Part shown: piece after piece, positions 32,680 through 42,306 of the stretch
Numbering within the stretch: the stretch's first letter is position 1
Layout of the letters: every line of letters starts with the position of its first letter
Assembly: GCF_029714325.1 (NCBI RefSeq)
Contig: NZ_CP121666.1
Location: 6,169,001-6,233,000 of the forward strand
Length of the DNA: 64,000 nucleotides
Direction of reading: 5' to 3'
From: Bradyrhizobium sp. CB1717
GTDB lineage: Bacteria > Pseudomonadota > Alphaproteobacteria > Rhizobiales > Xanthobacteraceae
The notes under the pieces: model-generated
The model's input: only the letters and a program-made list of their open reading frames with translations
Told to the model about the DNA's origin: nothing
The model's database searches: none
Translations under genes and position numbers: made by a program

Positions 32680-35314
32680 GGATACCGGCCTGCAGATAGT
32701 GGAGGTTTGCATAGCGCCCATTCGAGCGGATAAGCTCGTCATGGCTGCCGTCCTCGACGATGCGACCATGCTCGAGAGTGATGATCCGGTTCGCATTGCG
32801 CACGGTCGAGAGACGATGAGCAATGACGAGTACAGTCCGGCCGGCGGCAATTCGTTTCATGTTCTGCTGGATGGCGCGCTCGCTTTCGTAATCGAGCGCG
32901 CTGGTAGCCTCGTCGAGGATGAGGATACGGGGGTTGGTAATGAGTGCGCGAGCGATCGCGACACGCTGGCGCTGCCCGCCGGATAGACTGCTCCCGCGTT
33001 CGCCCACGATGGTGTCATAGCCCTCGGGCAGTTCCAGGATGAAGTCGTGAGCGCCGGCGAGTGACGCCGCCTCGATGACGCGCTCCATGGGCATGGCGGG
33101 ATCCGCGAGCGCGATGTTCTCGCGGATCGAGCGATTGAAGAGCACGTTCTCCTGCAAAACCACGCCGATCTGGCGCCGAAGCCAGGTCAGGTCGACCGTC
33201 GCCAGGTCAACGCCGTCGACCAGCACACGCCCGCTTTCCGGCACGTAGAGACGCTGGATCAGCTTGCCGATAGTGCTCTTGCCCGAGCCCGAAGAACCCA
33301 CGATACCAACGACCTGGCCGGGCTCGACGCCGAACGACACGTCGTGGAGCACTTCGGGACCGTCTGCGCGGTAGCGGAAGGTTGCGTGATCGAATGTGAT
33401 CTTGCCGCGGATCGGCGGCAGCGCGGCGCGAGCCGAACTGAAGCTTGGCTCGGGAATGGTGTTGAGAATGTCGCCGAGACGATCGACCGACAGACGGGCC
33501 TGATGGAAATCCTGCCATATCTGCGCGAGCCGAAGCACCGGCATGCTCACCCGCCCCGCCAGCATGTTGAACGCGATCAGCTCGCCGACGCTCAGATCGC
33601 CGCCGATGACGAGCCTGGCGCCGAAGTAAAGCGTTGCGGCGGTGACCAGCTTGTTGATCATCTGGACCACCTGGCTCGCCGTATTGTTCAGGCTGAGCAC
33701 GCGGAAGCTCGCACCCACATAGCCGGCGAGTTGCTCCTCCCAGCGGCGTTGCATCTGCGGTTCGACCGCCATCGCTTTGAGGGTCTCGACGCCCGTGACG
33801 CTCTCGACGAGGAAGGCCTGATTCTCCGAGCCACGATTAAACTTCTCGTCGAGGCGTCGGCGGAACAGCGGCGCGACGCCGGCGGAAATACCGATGTAGA
33901 GCGGGAACGATGCCAGAACGATCAACGTCAGCGCCGTCGAATAGTAGAACATTACCGCAAGGAAGACGGCCGTGAACAACAGATCGACGACAAGCGTGAG
34001 CGCCGAGCTCGTCAAGAACTGACGGATGTTCTCCAGCTCGCGAACGCGAGCAACGGAGTCGCCGACGCGGCGCGTCTGAAAATATGCGATCGGCAGCGCC
34101 ATCAGGTGACGAAACAGCCGCGCGCCGAGCTCAACGTCGATACGGTTCGTCGTGTGCGCGAACAGATGGACGCGCAATGTGCCGAGAACCGTCTCGAACA
34201 AGGTCAAAGCCACGAGGCCCGCGACCAGCACATCGAGAGTGCTGAGGCTTCGATGCACCAGAACCTTGTCGATGACGACCTGGAAGAACAGGGGCGCTAC
34301 GAGCGCAAAGACCTGAAGGAAGAACGAGGCGATCAGCACTTCGCCGAGAAGGCCGCGATACTTGTGGACCGCACCGAGGAACCAGCCGATATCGAATCGC
34401 CTGGAGAGATCCGTCAGGGCAGCCCGACGGGTCATCAAGATGATGTCGCCGTCCCAGATGGCCTCGAGTTCGGCCTGCGTCACCGATTCAGGTCGGGAGG
34501 ACAACGGGCGCTGAACGAGGAGCTTGTCCTCGACGATCTTGCCCAGGATCAGGAAGCTACCATCACGTAGCGCGGCGATTGCCGGCAACGGCGTGACGGC
34601 GAGCCTGTTCCAGTTCGACCGTTGCGCACGGGCCTTGAGGCCGAATTCCCTGGTGCAACGCAGGATTTCGGTCACACCCACGCGCGAGGTGCCCATGCGA
34701 TGGCGAATTTGCTCCGGGTCGGCGGCAACGCCATGGCAACGCAGCAATATCGCCATTGCGATGAGTCCCGACTCATCGCCGTCCACAGGCCCACGACCGG
34801 GATCCTGGACGGGCGTATCGCGACGAACGAAGGGATATGCCCGCATTAGGGCGTCTCCGGCACGGACAGCCACATCGCGCCCACGCGCGATCAGACCGGC
34901 AAATGCCTGATGCGCCCGGTCGGCGAGGCTTTGAGATCCGCTCAGGATCAGTCGGCCGTCCCAGATCTCTTCAAACTCCGCACGCGGCATCAACTTCGGC
35001 TGTGTCGCGGTCGGATGCAGCACAAGCGCGGCGTCTTCCTCGACCTTCCCGAGCAGCAGGAAGCCGCCATCACGCAGCCCTGCGATTCCGGGGAGGCCGA
35101 TGCCTGCGAGCTGTTTCCAATGTGTCGTGCGCGAAGCGACCTTCAGTCCGAAATCGCGGGCGCAGCGAAGCATCGCACGGATGCCGATTTCGCTGTCTCC
35201 GCAACTGTCGCGGAGCTGGTCGGGCTCGGCGTTTACGCCATGAAGGCGCAGGAACAGAGACAGGGCTCGCAGCCCGAGGTCTCCGGCATGGGCATTTCCA
35301 TTCTGGATCGCCAT
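32666..35314 (-). CDS. Type I secretion ABC exporter with two inactive C39-like domains
   Basis: An 882-residue HlyB-type permease-ATPase. It has two consecutive C39-peptidase-like domains, at about residues 8-128 and 178-298. The peptidase Cys is replaced in both: [16 protein letters not shown] has Leu13 and [16 protein letters not shown] has Ser182. The expected catalytic His is also missing ([22 protein letters not shown]). So both are likely substrate-docking rather than cleaving domains. The membrane domain is roughly 320-590. The nucleotide-binding domain carries Walker [13 protein letters not shown], signature [15 protein letters not shown] and Walker [13 protein letters not shown]. 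Family members usually have one such N-terminal domain, and here it is duplicated. Downstream is the coupled hlyD gene; upstream is the likely substrate gene. Confidence 0.93.
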   Translation of the reverse strand: MAIQNGNAHAGDLGLRALSLFLRLHGVNAEPDQLRDSCGDSEIGIRAMLRCARDFGLKVASRTTHWKQLAGIGLPGIAGLRDGGFLLLGKVEEDAALVLHPTATQPKLMPRAEFEEIWDGRLILSGSQSLADRAHQAFAGLIARGRDVAVRAGDALMRAYPFVRRDTPVQDPGRGPVDGDESGLIAMAILLRCHGVAADPEQIRHRMGTSRVGVTEILRCTREFGLKARAQRSNWNRLAVTPLPAIAALRDGSFLILGKIVEDKLLVQRPLSSRPESVTQAELEAIWDGDIILMTRRAALTDLSRRFDIGWFLGAVHKYRGLLGEVLIASFFLQVFALVAPLFFQVVIDKVLVHRSLSTLDVLVAGLVALTLFETVLGTLRVHLFAHTTNRIDVELGARLFRHLMALPIAYFQTRRVGDSVARVRELENIRQFLTSSALTLVVDLLFTAVFLAVMFYYSTALTLIVLASFPLYIGISAGVAPLFRRRLDEKFNRGSENQAFLVESVTGVETLKAMAVEPQMQRRWEEQLAGYVGASFRVLSLNNTASQVVQMINKLVTAATLYFGARLVIGGDLSVGELIAFNMLAGRVSMPVLRLAQIWQDFHQARLSVDRLGDILNTIPEPSFSSARAALPPIRGKITFDHATFRYRADGPEVLHDVSFGVEPGQVVGIVGSSGSGKSTIGKLIQRLYVPESGRVLVDGVDLATVDLTWLRRQIGVVLQENVLFNRSIRENIALADPAMPMERVIEAASLAGAHDFILELPEGYDTIVGERGSSLSGGQRQRVAIARALITNPRILILDEATSALDYESERAIQQNMKRIAAGRTVLVIAHRLSTVRNANRIITLEHGRIVEDGSHDELIRSNGRYANLHYLQAGIHDVR

Positions 35315-35387
35315 TTAATACTCAACCCTTCGCGGCTACCGGCCGCGTATGATGTTCCTTCTCATGCATTCCAAAACATTGCGGGTG

Positions 35388-35416
35388 CCGCACCCAGGCG
35401 CGGAGCCTGGGTGCGG
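35388..35416 (-). terminator. Strong intercistronic hairpin between T1SS substrate and exporter
   Basis: CCGCACCCAGGC and GCCTGGGTGCGG form a perfect 12-bp stem around a 5-base loop. It lies between the substrate stop and the exporter start. In the direction of transcription no T-run follows immediately, so it may be an attenuator or an mRNA-stabilising end rather than a full terminator. That would let the substrate be made in excess over the exporter. Confidence 0.55.
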
Positions 35417-35423
35417 CTCGGCC

Positions 35424-37523
35424 TTAGTGTTGCGGCCTGGCCAGCAACGCGTCGTGCCCCCAACCGGTCGCCTGCGACACAGCCGCCACGATCTGACCGG
35501 GATCCACCTGGCCGGTGTGAGCGGCCAGATACTGGTTCAGCAGCGCAAAGCTCTGGCTTGCGAGCGAGGCCATCGAGCTCCCGGTGTCGGACGGATGATC
35601 TGCCGCCATGACCGGATGGGCAGCGGTCGTTGCCAGGCTACTGCCGGCCGGGTCAAAATGCTGCTGGAGCAGCTCAAAGGCCCTGCTTGCCAGGAAGCCC
35701 GGATTTGCAGCCGCCGCCTGCCGATGATCCGTGGGCTCGATCGTCTGCGAGGCCGCCGAGGTCACGGCAGTCGTGGCGGCATCAGGCTGATGATCCGTCA
35801 CAGTGTGATTGCCGTGCAACGACGTCGTCGTGGTCGCGTCCCTCGCAGGTCGGGGGTCCGTCACGGTGATGGTCTGCGGCGCAGCCGTCGCAACCGCACC
35901 GGTTGACGGATCCGTCGCGGTTGCCGTCAGCGTAAGTTCCGCAACCGGATGACCACCGCCCCTGTAGGTCGAGGTCAGAGTCAGCCCGCTGTTGACCTGC
36001 GCGGCCGTCAACGTGATGTCTCTTCCGTGGAACGTTTGACCGTCGAGCTTGTCAGTGATCGATTCGTATTTCGGCAACCCCGTGATGTGCAGGGTCACGC
36101 GGTCGTTGGAATCGGTCGTCGTCACCTTCGTCCCGAGATCGACGGTACCGCCTCGACCCGCCACCCAGAGCGAGTCATCCGCAATGGTGAGGTCAGGCGA
36201 AATCACGGAGGGAGTCGATGGCGGCGTGGGCGTGGTTGGCGCCGTGGGCGTGGTTGGCGCCGTGGGCGTGGTTGGCGTGGTTGGCGTGGTGTCGATCTGC
36301 AGGCCGGAGAAAGTCTTCACCGCAGCCGACAGGTTTGCCGCAATACCGCTTGCGTCCTTGATGCTCGTACCGCTCGGAAGGTTCACCCCCGTGATGGCGA
36401 GCGCCGAGGTGCTGGTGTCGGTCGAGGCGACGGTCGTTTTGAAGGTGAGCGTACTCGAGCCCGAGCCGCCGACATAGGTGGCCTTGCCACCATCATTGAG
36501 CGACAGCGTGGGCGTGCCCGTCACGGTCACCGCCTCGTTGAAGGCGAGCGACAGCGTGATCGCGTCCCCGACGTGCTCGGTACCTGTTCCTGGGGAGGCC
36601 GTGGCCTGCGTCACCGCCGGCTGGACCGTCGGGGTGGTGGGCGAGGTTGTCGGCGTGCCCCCGCTCACCGCCTTGAGCAATGGAAGGAACTTGTTCACGT
36701 CCGCATCGAGGGCTCTGTCCGTCGTCGCATCATAGGCGTTCTGCTGGATGCGAAGAGCGGTCTGGCCGCCTCCCCGCTCGGTGATGTAGGCGCCATATTG
36801 CTGGAGGGCACGGAATACCTCCTGGCCCAGCGGCGAAAGGCCGGACGGCATCGGCGTTCCGGGCTCAATGGCCAGAAGCTGGCCTTCCTTCAAGGGAGCA
36901 CCGGCAGTGTAGCCGTCGCTGCCAATGGCGGGGGCTACGTAGCCTGGCGCCAAGAGTGAGTTGTCGACGGCGAGCTGCAGGGCATGATCGATCGTGCCCG
37001 TATCCGTCTGCGCCTTGATCAGGAGCCCGCCGAGCTCGCTCGAGCCGTCGGCAGAGACGCCTGCACCCAGATGGGATGACCAATTATTTTCCGCAGTGGG
37101 TGTCTGGAGGGCGCCCCAACCGGTGCCCGTGACCACATTCGCCTCGCCATACGCCTGGGCGGTCGCGGTCGTGTTGCTCGTCCAGCTCCATCGCCAGAAA
37201 TTGTAGGCGATGTCGCCGTCGATGACGATGATCGGGTTGTCGGGATTCGGGTCTGACCCATATCCCGCGCCGCCCCCGCCGGTCGCCCCTACCGGGATAT
37301 GGACGCTGATGGTCCCGGCGGGCCATCCATAGGTCTCGGGAACAGACACCTGCACGACGGGGTCCGACGACGAGGCGACGTAGACTGGAAAGAGGTCCGT
37401 CGCGGCGTAGTTCCATCCGGTCGATGTGGGCCAGTTGATCGACGTATATGTCGCTCCGGTGTTGACCTGCTGGTTCCAAAGCGACCCCGACGAAAACGGA
37501 GTGGATGACAAGTTGAACGACAT
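35424..37523 (-). CDS. Probable type I secreted multidomain surface protein
   Basis: A 699-residue protein encoded directly upstream of the T1SS exporter on the same strand. It has no signal peptide, as expected for a T1SS substrate. Residues 1-310 form a distinctive domain rich in Trp/Tyr/Gly (YNFWRWSWTSNTTATAQ, GLSPLGQEVFRALQQYGAY), seen in other secreted proteins but not functionally known to me. Residues 330-450 are a bacterial Ig-like domain (ITLSLAFNEAVTVTGTPTLS, LNDGGKATYVGGSGSSTLTF). A Thr/Pro repeat linker follows, then another beta domain. The C-terminus has two related segments (SRAFELLQQHFDP, SQSFALLNQYLAAHTGQVDP) and may hold the secretion signal. No RTX nonapeptide GGxGxDxUx is visible. 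The ATG at 37523 has AAAGG upstream. Confidence 0.75.
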   Translation of the reverse strand: MSFNLSSTPFSSGSLWNQQVNTGATYTSINWPTSTGWNYAATDLFPVYVASSSDPVVQVSVPETYGWPAGTISVHIPVGATGGGGAGYGSDPNPDNPIIVIDGDIAYNFWRWSWTSNTTATAQAYGEANVVTGTGWGALQTPTAENNWSSHLGAGVSADGSSELGGLLIKAQTDTGTIDHALQLAVDNSLLAPGYVAPAIGSDGYTAGAPLKEGQLLAIEPGTPMPSGLSPLGQEVFRALQQYGAYITERGGGQTALRIQQNAYDATTDRALDADVNKFLPLLKAVSGGTPTTSPTTPTVQPAVTQATASPGTGTEHVGDAITLSLAFNEAVTVTGTPTLSLNDGGKATYVGGSGSSTLTFKTTVASTDTSTSALAITGVNLPSGTSIKDASGIAANLSAAVKTFSGLQIDTTPTTPTTPTAPTTPTAPTTPTPPSTPSVISPDLTIADDSLWVAGRGGTVDLGTKVTTTDSNDRVTLHITGLPKYESITDKLDGQTFHGRDITLTAAQVNSGLTLTSTYRGGGHPVAELTLTATATDPSTGAVATAAPQTITVTDPRPARDATTTTSLHGNHTVTDHQPDAATTAVTSAASQTIEPTDHRQAAAANPGFLASRAFELLQQHFDPAGSSLATTAAHPVMAADHPSDTGSSMASLASQSFALLNQYLAAHTGQVDPGQIVAAVSQATGWGHDALLARPQH
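36223..36290. repeat. 18-bp tandem repeat coding a Thr/Pro linker
   Basis: Three adjacent, almost identical 18-bp units plus a partial unit, the core being gccgtgggcgtggttggc. On the minus strand they encode PTTPTA-type repeats between two domains of the T1SS substrate. Unit copy number keeps the frame, so linker length could vary by slippage or recombination without breaking the gene. Confidence 0.8.
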
Positions 37524-37889
37524 GCGTACCTTTCGTTCTGTTGCTGAGTCTTTGACGTTGACAAGGGAATTCCACTGCCGCGCTTCAAGAAGGCGCGCGA
37601 CATACCACGTGCTCGCAACCTCAGGCCGCAAGCAGATTCCAACGCATCACAGTCACGGACCGCGCGCGGATTCCAACGCATCGCAGTCTCGGACCGCGAG
37701 CGGACTCCAAAGCAGTGGGATTTTTGAAGGTGCCCCCCGACTGCTGGATCGGTTGCCTAATGAGCAAAAATGGCGAAAAAACTTTCAAAGTGTGATTTAT
37801 ACTCAAGTAGGTAGCGCCCAGCGCTTGCCTCATACGCGCCTATATTGCGCCACGTATTGATTGGTTGGTTCAAGACACGCACGCGATTT
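37524..37889. other. Upstream region of the T1SS substrate with short direct repeats
   Basis: No gene is supported. Between about 37610 and 37700, near-identical stretches recur (gattccaacgcatc, cacagtc/cgcagtc, ggaccgcg). The region to the right is AT-rich and may contain the promoter of the leftward T1SS operon. Confidence 0.4.
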
Positions 37890-38170
37890 TTCGTGTCAGC
37901 TTGTGTCGCAGTTCGGAAAAGTACAGCTGGGTCCAGTGCCACGGCGGGAACGTCGCGTAGGAAAGCACATCAGTCTTGGGCACTGGCGCCTGCCGCTTGG
38001 GCGAATGGTGGCGATGGAAGCGGAGACGCGCGCCGTCAGCCTTTGCCCGCAAGCGCCAGCGCGTTGCGCATGAAGTGCACGTGGCAACGCTGCGCCGATA
38101 AACATGCGATGTGGCGTTGCTTCTCGATCTGTTTGGAGCAAGTGGCCTTGCGAGTCCTCTGAGCGGCATG
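37890..38170 (-). mobile_element. IS256-family transposase relic
   Basis: Read leftward, one frame gives QRCHVHFMRNALALAGK, the IS256 mutator-transposase signature. A second frame, further on, gives DVLSYATFPPWHWTQLY, matching the segment just before the STNPLERLN motif of that family. The intervening part is shortened, and frame changes and stops separate the pieces. No ends were found. It separates the T1SS operon from the first glycosyltransferase. Confidence 0.65.
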
Positions 38171-38558
38171 GCGGAGTCATCTTGCCGCCAAACAGATTGC
38201 GCTCCAGGTGAGGCTGACCTCAAGTACGATCTGGACGTTGAACGCGTTGCCGGTGCCTGCGCCCAGCATCCGGAAGAGAGGCGAACCGGGTGGGCTACCA
38301 AGGCGCGCGGCACACGGCTGCGGACCCGTCCATCAGCATCGGGGCCACTTGTTCGTGCTCCTCAACTGATAAGATCAGGCGCGACGTCTATCGCAGCGTA
38401 GCCGCCCTCAGGGCCGATGATTTACGATCGCATTCAAACCTGCGGACAAGAATTGAAAGGGATAGACCAAAAGAGGTACCGCCCCAGACACATAGACGTA
38501 GGCGACCTCGCGATCGACCAGTTCACCCGATCCAGCGCTGAGCTAATTGCTTCCGCTC
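38171..38558. other. Gap without a supported gene
   Basis: About 390 bases between the IS256 relic and the glycosyltransferase end. Part may be unrecognised transposon debris. No convincing frame or RNA was seen. Confidence 0.35.
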
Positions 38559-39827
38559 TTAGGGAGCATTCGAATTGGCTGGTGTCCCTGCATGTGCGCG
38601 CGCGCGCCTCGGCACCAACTGCGCATAGGCGGCCAAGAGGGAACGCTTTTCGACCTCCCATTGAAACTCGCCGTAAGCACGTTTCCTGCCGGAGTTCCGC
38701 ATCCGCTCGCGCCCGACCTCATCTTCAAGCAGCGCGAGGATTCCTTCGCCGAGCGCCCGCGGCGTCGGCTCCGCCACCACCAGGCCAGCGTCGCCTGCAT
38801 CAGCCCTCGCCTGTGCCAAGTCGAACAGGACGAACGGCAGCCCGAGGGCCATGTACTCAAAGACCTTGATCATCGACATAACCACGTTGCAGGCATTGGG
38901 CGGATCCGGAACGACGCCGATGTCGCAAGCCGCCAGCATGGCGGGAAGCGCATCGCCCGAAATGTAACCGGCAAATTCGACATTGTCGGCAATCCCGAGT
39001 TCGCCTGTGAGCGTCCTGACCCGACCTGCTTCCGGCCCATCGCCGATGATCAGGCAGGCGATATCCGTTCGATGCATGCGCTTGACGATGTGTTCCATCG
39101 CCTTGACCAGGAGGTCTACTCCGTCCTGGTCGGCCATCATCCCCACATAGCCGACGAGATATCGAAAGGTCCGCCTGACCGACAGGTCGGGCTTGACCTG
39201 GCTGAAGCGCCTAACATCGGGGACGCTTCTAACGATCCAGACCCTGTCTGGCGGCATTCCCCCTCGCTCCACGGCCTGCTGCTCTAGGGTTGGGTTTGTC
39301 GCGAGGACCCCGTCGGCCAAGCGAAACGTCCAGCGTTCAAACAGGAGCAGGAGACGATAAAAGAAATCCCGGCGGCCGAACTTGACCTCATAAAGTTCGG
39401 GCGAGGGATCATGCTGATCAAACAGAAATTTCTTGCCAAAGAAGAACTTGTAAAAAATCGCGATCAAGAATGTCAGATCCGGCGGATTGCACGCTTGAAG
39501 AATATCGAATCCATGCCTGTGCGCCACCTTCAACGACAGAACGAATTGCCAAAAAAGGGCGACAGTATATTCGAGAAGATAGGTCACGGCGCCCGAGCCT
39601 TCCACACCCCGTGGATGGCGGTAGATATGCACACCGTCTATCTGCTCGTATGCCTTGTCGTATCCCCTCCCCTTCGGACAAATGACTGAAACGGTGTAAC
39701 CAGCCTGTCGCAGCGCTGTGGCCTCCGACCAGACCCGGCGATCGACCGGCACCGGCAGGTTCTCGACGATGATAAGGACCGCGCCGGGCGGGTCACCTCC
39801 CGCAGATGTGTTCGCTGAGAGCCCCAT
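38559..39827 (-). CDS. GT4-family glycosyltransferase (WbuB-like)
   Basis: About 422 residues with the GT-B fold of family GT4. The N-terminal domain has AVLIIVENLPVPVDRRVWSE and ALRQAGYTVSVICPKG, as in WbuB-like enzymes. LQACNPPDL and FLFDQHDPSPELY follow. The C-terminal nucleotide-sugar domain shows YVGMMADQDGVDLLVKAMEH, LIIGDGPEAGRVRTL and the retaining EX7E-type region NVVMSMIKVFEYMALGLP. I prefer the ATG at 39827, with AGAGG eight bases upstream; an in-frame ATG at 39950 would add 41 unconserved residues. It is a cytoplasmic enzyme adding a sugar to a lipid-linked repeat unit. The exact sugar is not visible. Confidence 0.87.
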   Translation of the reverse strand: MGLSANTSAGGDPPGAVLIIVENLPVPVDRRVWSEATALRQAGYTVSVICPKGRGYDKAYEQIDGVHIYRHPRGVEGSGAVTYLLEYTVALFWQFVLSLKVAHRHGFDILQACNPPDLTFLIAIFYKFFFGKKFLFDQHDPSPELYEVKFGRRDFFYRLLLLFERWTFRLADGVLATNPTLEQQAVERGGMPPDRVWIVRSVPDVRRFSQVKPDLSVRRTFRYLVGYVGMMADQDGVDLLVKAMEHIVKRMHRTDIACLIIGDGPEAGRVRTLTGELGIADNVEFAGYISGDALPAMLAACDIGVVPDPPNACNVVMSMIKVFEYMALGLPFVLFDLAQARADAGDAGLVVAEPTPRALGEGILALLEDEVGRERMRNSGRKRAYGEFQWEVEKRSLLAAYAQLVPRRARAHAGTPANSNAP

Positions 39828-40330
39828 TGCGCCGACCTCTGTCAGTGGAAAGCGAGCTTTTTGTATAGGACTTCCCAAAGAGGAGCACAATTCGAGGTCG
39901 CGGTTCAAACCGGAGTAAGCCAAAGGGGCAAGGTCAATTCGATCCAGCATGATGCTATTGTAATGAGGCTAAGTGAGTTCATCTCGCTTCTCGGCGCATC
40001 GACCGTGTGGCCGTTCCCGGGGCCAGCGCAGCAGTCCCGCCAGATGAGACGGATCGGTGTAACTGATGGAGCGCCTCAAGCCGAGCGATCAAGTCACGGC
40101 AACGCCGTGGTCCTGCCAGTGGTCACGCGGCCGTACGCGTCCGCCAGGCCTTTGCAGCCCGGCTTGATGCGCTGCGCTGGCCAGAGCCAGGCTCATCCGG
40201 GTCGCGCCCTCGGAAGGTCTCGCTGTTGGGAGTAATCCCTCCGGGCTGTTGCGCTCGACGTATTGGAGATAGCTCGGGCTCGACATCCAGTTCAAGCTCT
40301 GACACGGCGGCCACTGTTTCCTGACAACCC
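39828..40330. other. Divergent gap between glycosyltransferase and deacetylase-like gene
   Basis: About 500 bases with no supported gene. The flanking genes point away from each other, so promoters for both should be here. No clear elements were assigned. Confidence 0.35.
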
Positions 40331-42100
40331 GTGAGCTTGGACTCGCCAAAAAAGTGGCAACGCGAGTCACTCTTCAGGAGTTTGCTCAAAATGATCGAGA
40401 GCCGCGTTGACGAGACGGTCACCGCCGAAAAGGCAGTAGTCGACGTCTACGTGCACCCAGCGATCAGCTCGCTTGACCCGATGATAAAGGATCTCCTGGA
40501 GAGTCTTACCCCTATACGGTTCAAGGACTGCCAGAATCTCTTCGAGCGCCGGCCTGGGGATGTCGTGCTCAGCCTTTCCGGGGACGAGAGAGTCGCGGAG
40601 GAATTATGGAAACGTCAGGTCCGTCACTTTCACGCGATGCCCCGCCGGGTTGAGCGAGGGGCCAGCGGCAATAGCAGCAAAGTCGTGTTCACTGCGTCCA
40701 GGCAGCTCAAGCCCCTCCTGCGGAACCGGGCATTGCGACACGCTGCATTATCCAACGTACCCGTGCTGCGAGATCCTGGTGGCGAAGTCCTTGCATATTT
40801 TGATCGCCGCCCAGTGTGGATTGAAACAAGAAAAGACGGATGCGTTGGCCAGAGGGTTTCTATTCCTCTGCCAGATTTACGACCGGGGGAACAGCCATTG
40901 GATTATTTGAATGGCAGCAATTTCATGCAGCTCTTACCCCTGTTGCAGTTTTTAGTTAAGGAAACTGAAGAAATTGGTTGGAGACACGCGCCACTGCGTG
41001 CGTGCTTTACTCTCGATGATCCGAATTTGCGCTTGCCCTCGTACGGGTTTTTGAATTATCGCGACCTTATCGAGCAAGCGCAAAAGCACCACTTCCATGT
41101 TGCGCTGGCGATGATACCAGTCGACGTTTGGAGCACGCATTCAAACACTGTGAGTTTAATAAAGCGCAGCTCACAGTGGGTCTCGCTTCTTATTCATGGC
41201 AACGATCATACGCGAGCCGAACTAGGCTGGTCTCGCCCACGCGAGCGCACTTTGGCAATTTTGGGCCAAAGTCTGTCGAGAATCGAATGGCTGGAGAAAA
41301 CCACCGCGCTGCGGGTGGACCGGGTGATGGTGCCACCTCACAACGCCTTATCCGACAAAATAGCCCCGCTTTTGCTGGCGTCGGGATTCGAAGGTGCCGC
41401 AGTTGCAATGACAGATCTACGTGATCGGAACCCCGAAATGGTAAATCGGTCGACTTTCGGGTTACGAATGGCCGAAATGACGAGCGGCGGATTTCCTGTA
41501 TTGGGGCGAATTGAGCTGTCTGCGGCCTGCGAAGGTGACGTTGTCATCTCCGCGACTCTCGGCGCGCCGATCATATTCGGTGGGCATCACGAATGTGCGG
41601 CGGGAGGCCTTGACCTGTTGTCCGATTGTGCCGCGACGGTGAATTCCTTAGGGGACGTGCAGTGGTGCAACCTCGAAACAATACTGCGGTCGAACTACCT
41701 TTCTCGGCAGGAGAATAGTAGGCTGTGGATACAACCATACTCTTGCCGCCTTGACTTGCGCGTGCCAGAGGGCGTGTCATCAATGATGATAATTGGGCCA
41801 GATCTCCAAAAAGCTGGCGCGTTCCGATTAATTCGAAAGAGCGATGTTGTCCCCGGAAGGCGAACCGTGCTTGTCCACGCGAACACGCCATTTGACGTGG
41901 TGCCCGGGGAGGCTGTTGAGTTGATTTCATCGAATTTAGGTACGATTGACCATCGTCACATCAAGATGGCGCGACCGTCTGCGTGGGCGCAGGTCAGGCG
42001 ATTCCTGTGTGAAGCTCGCGACAGGGGGCGAGCATTCCTTCCTGTGGCGCGTGCGGCGCGCAAGCCACGAGAGATGCCGATCGCTCCAGAGAAGACCTGA
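40331..42100 (+). CDS. Large protein with a polysaccharide-deacetylase-like domain
   Basis: Up to 589 residues. The central part resembles the NodB/polysaccharide deacetylase fold: an Asp pair in RACFTLDDPNLRLPSYGFLN, and a His motif in LLIHGNDHTRAELGW as in the metal-binding HxxxH. RVMVPPHNALSDK matches the following catalytic loop. The N-terminal 200 residues (VVDVYVHPAISSLDPMIKDL) look like a non-catalytic sensing or partner domain. The C-terminal 150 are beta-rich. A GTG at 40331 gives the longest frame. The ATG at 40391 has AGGAG ten bases upstream and may be the real start. There is no signal peptide. In a polysaccharide locus it could deacetylate a repeat unit or precursor. Confidence 0.65.
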   Translation: MSLDSPKKWQRESLFRSLLKMIESRVDETVTAEKAVVDVYVHPAISSLDPMIKDLLESLTPIRFKDCQNLFERRPGDVVLSLSGDERVAEELWKRQVRHFHAMPRRVERGASGNSSKVVFTASRQLKPLLRNRALRHAALSNVPVLRDPGGEVLAYFDRRPVWIETRKDGCVGQRVSIPLPDLRPGEQPLDYLNGSNFMQLLPLLQFLVKETEEIGWRHAPLRACFTLDDPNLRLPSYGFLNYRDLIEQAQKHHFHVALAMIPVDVWSTHSNTVSLIKRSSQWVSLLIHGNDHTRAELGWSRPRERTLAILGQSLSRIEWLEKTTALRVDRVMVPPHNALSDKIAPLLLASGFEGAAVAMTDLRDRNPEMVNRSTFGLRMAEMTSGGFPVLGRIELSAACEGDVVISATLGAPIIFGGHHECAAGGLDLLSDCAATVNSLGDVQWCNLETILRSNYLSRQENSRLWIQPYSCRLDLRVPEGVSSMMIIGPDLQKAGAFRLIRKSDVVPGRRTVLVHANTPFDVVPGEAVELISSNLGTIDHRHIKMARPSAWAQVRRFLCEARDRGRAFLPVARAARKPREMPIAPEKT

Positions 42101-42306
42101 AGGTGCGCAAATCTGGTCCGCTGAGCCCGAGGATTTGTCGGGCGACCTCCTAGCCCAGCGCGGCATGGTGACCGAGCACCTCAACCGGCACTAGGGGCGT
42201 GTACTCATAAATCCTCGCCGCAGATCGCGGCGCGATGTCTGCTGTACCCCTGCTAGCGGCGCGATAGCAGACCCCGCCATAGGTCCGGGTTGGGCCAATA
42301 CCGGAA

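Noticed and set aside
33344..34570. A 408-codon rightward frame
   Set aside because: It is antisense to the ABC exporter, and its composition is that of a shadow frame.
36223..36290. Possible CRISPR-like array
   Set aside because: The units are 18 bp, directly adjacent, without spacers, and in frame inside a coding sequence. They encode a Thr/Pro linker.
38547..39287. A 246-codon rightward frame
   Set aside because: It is antisense to the GT4 glycosyltransferase.
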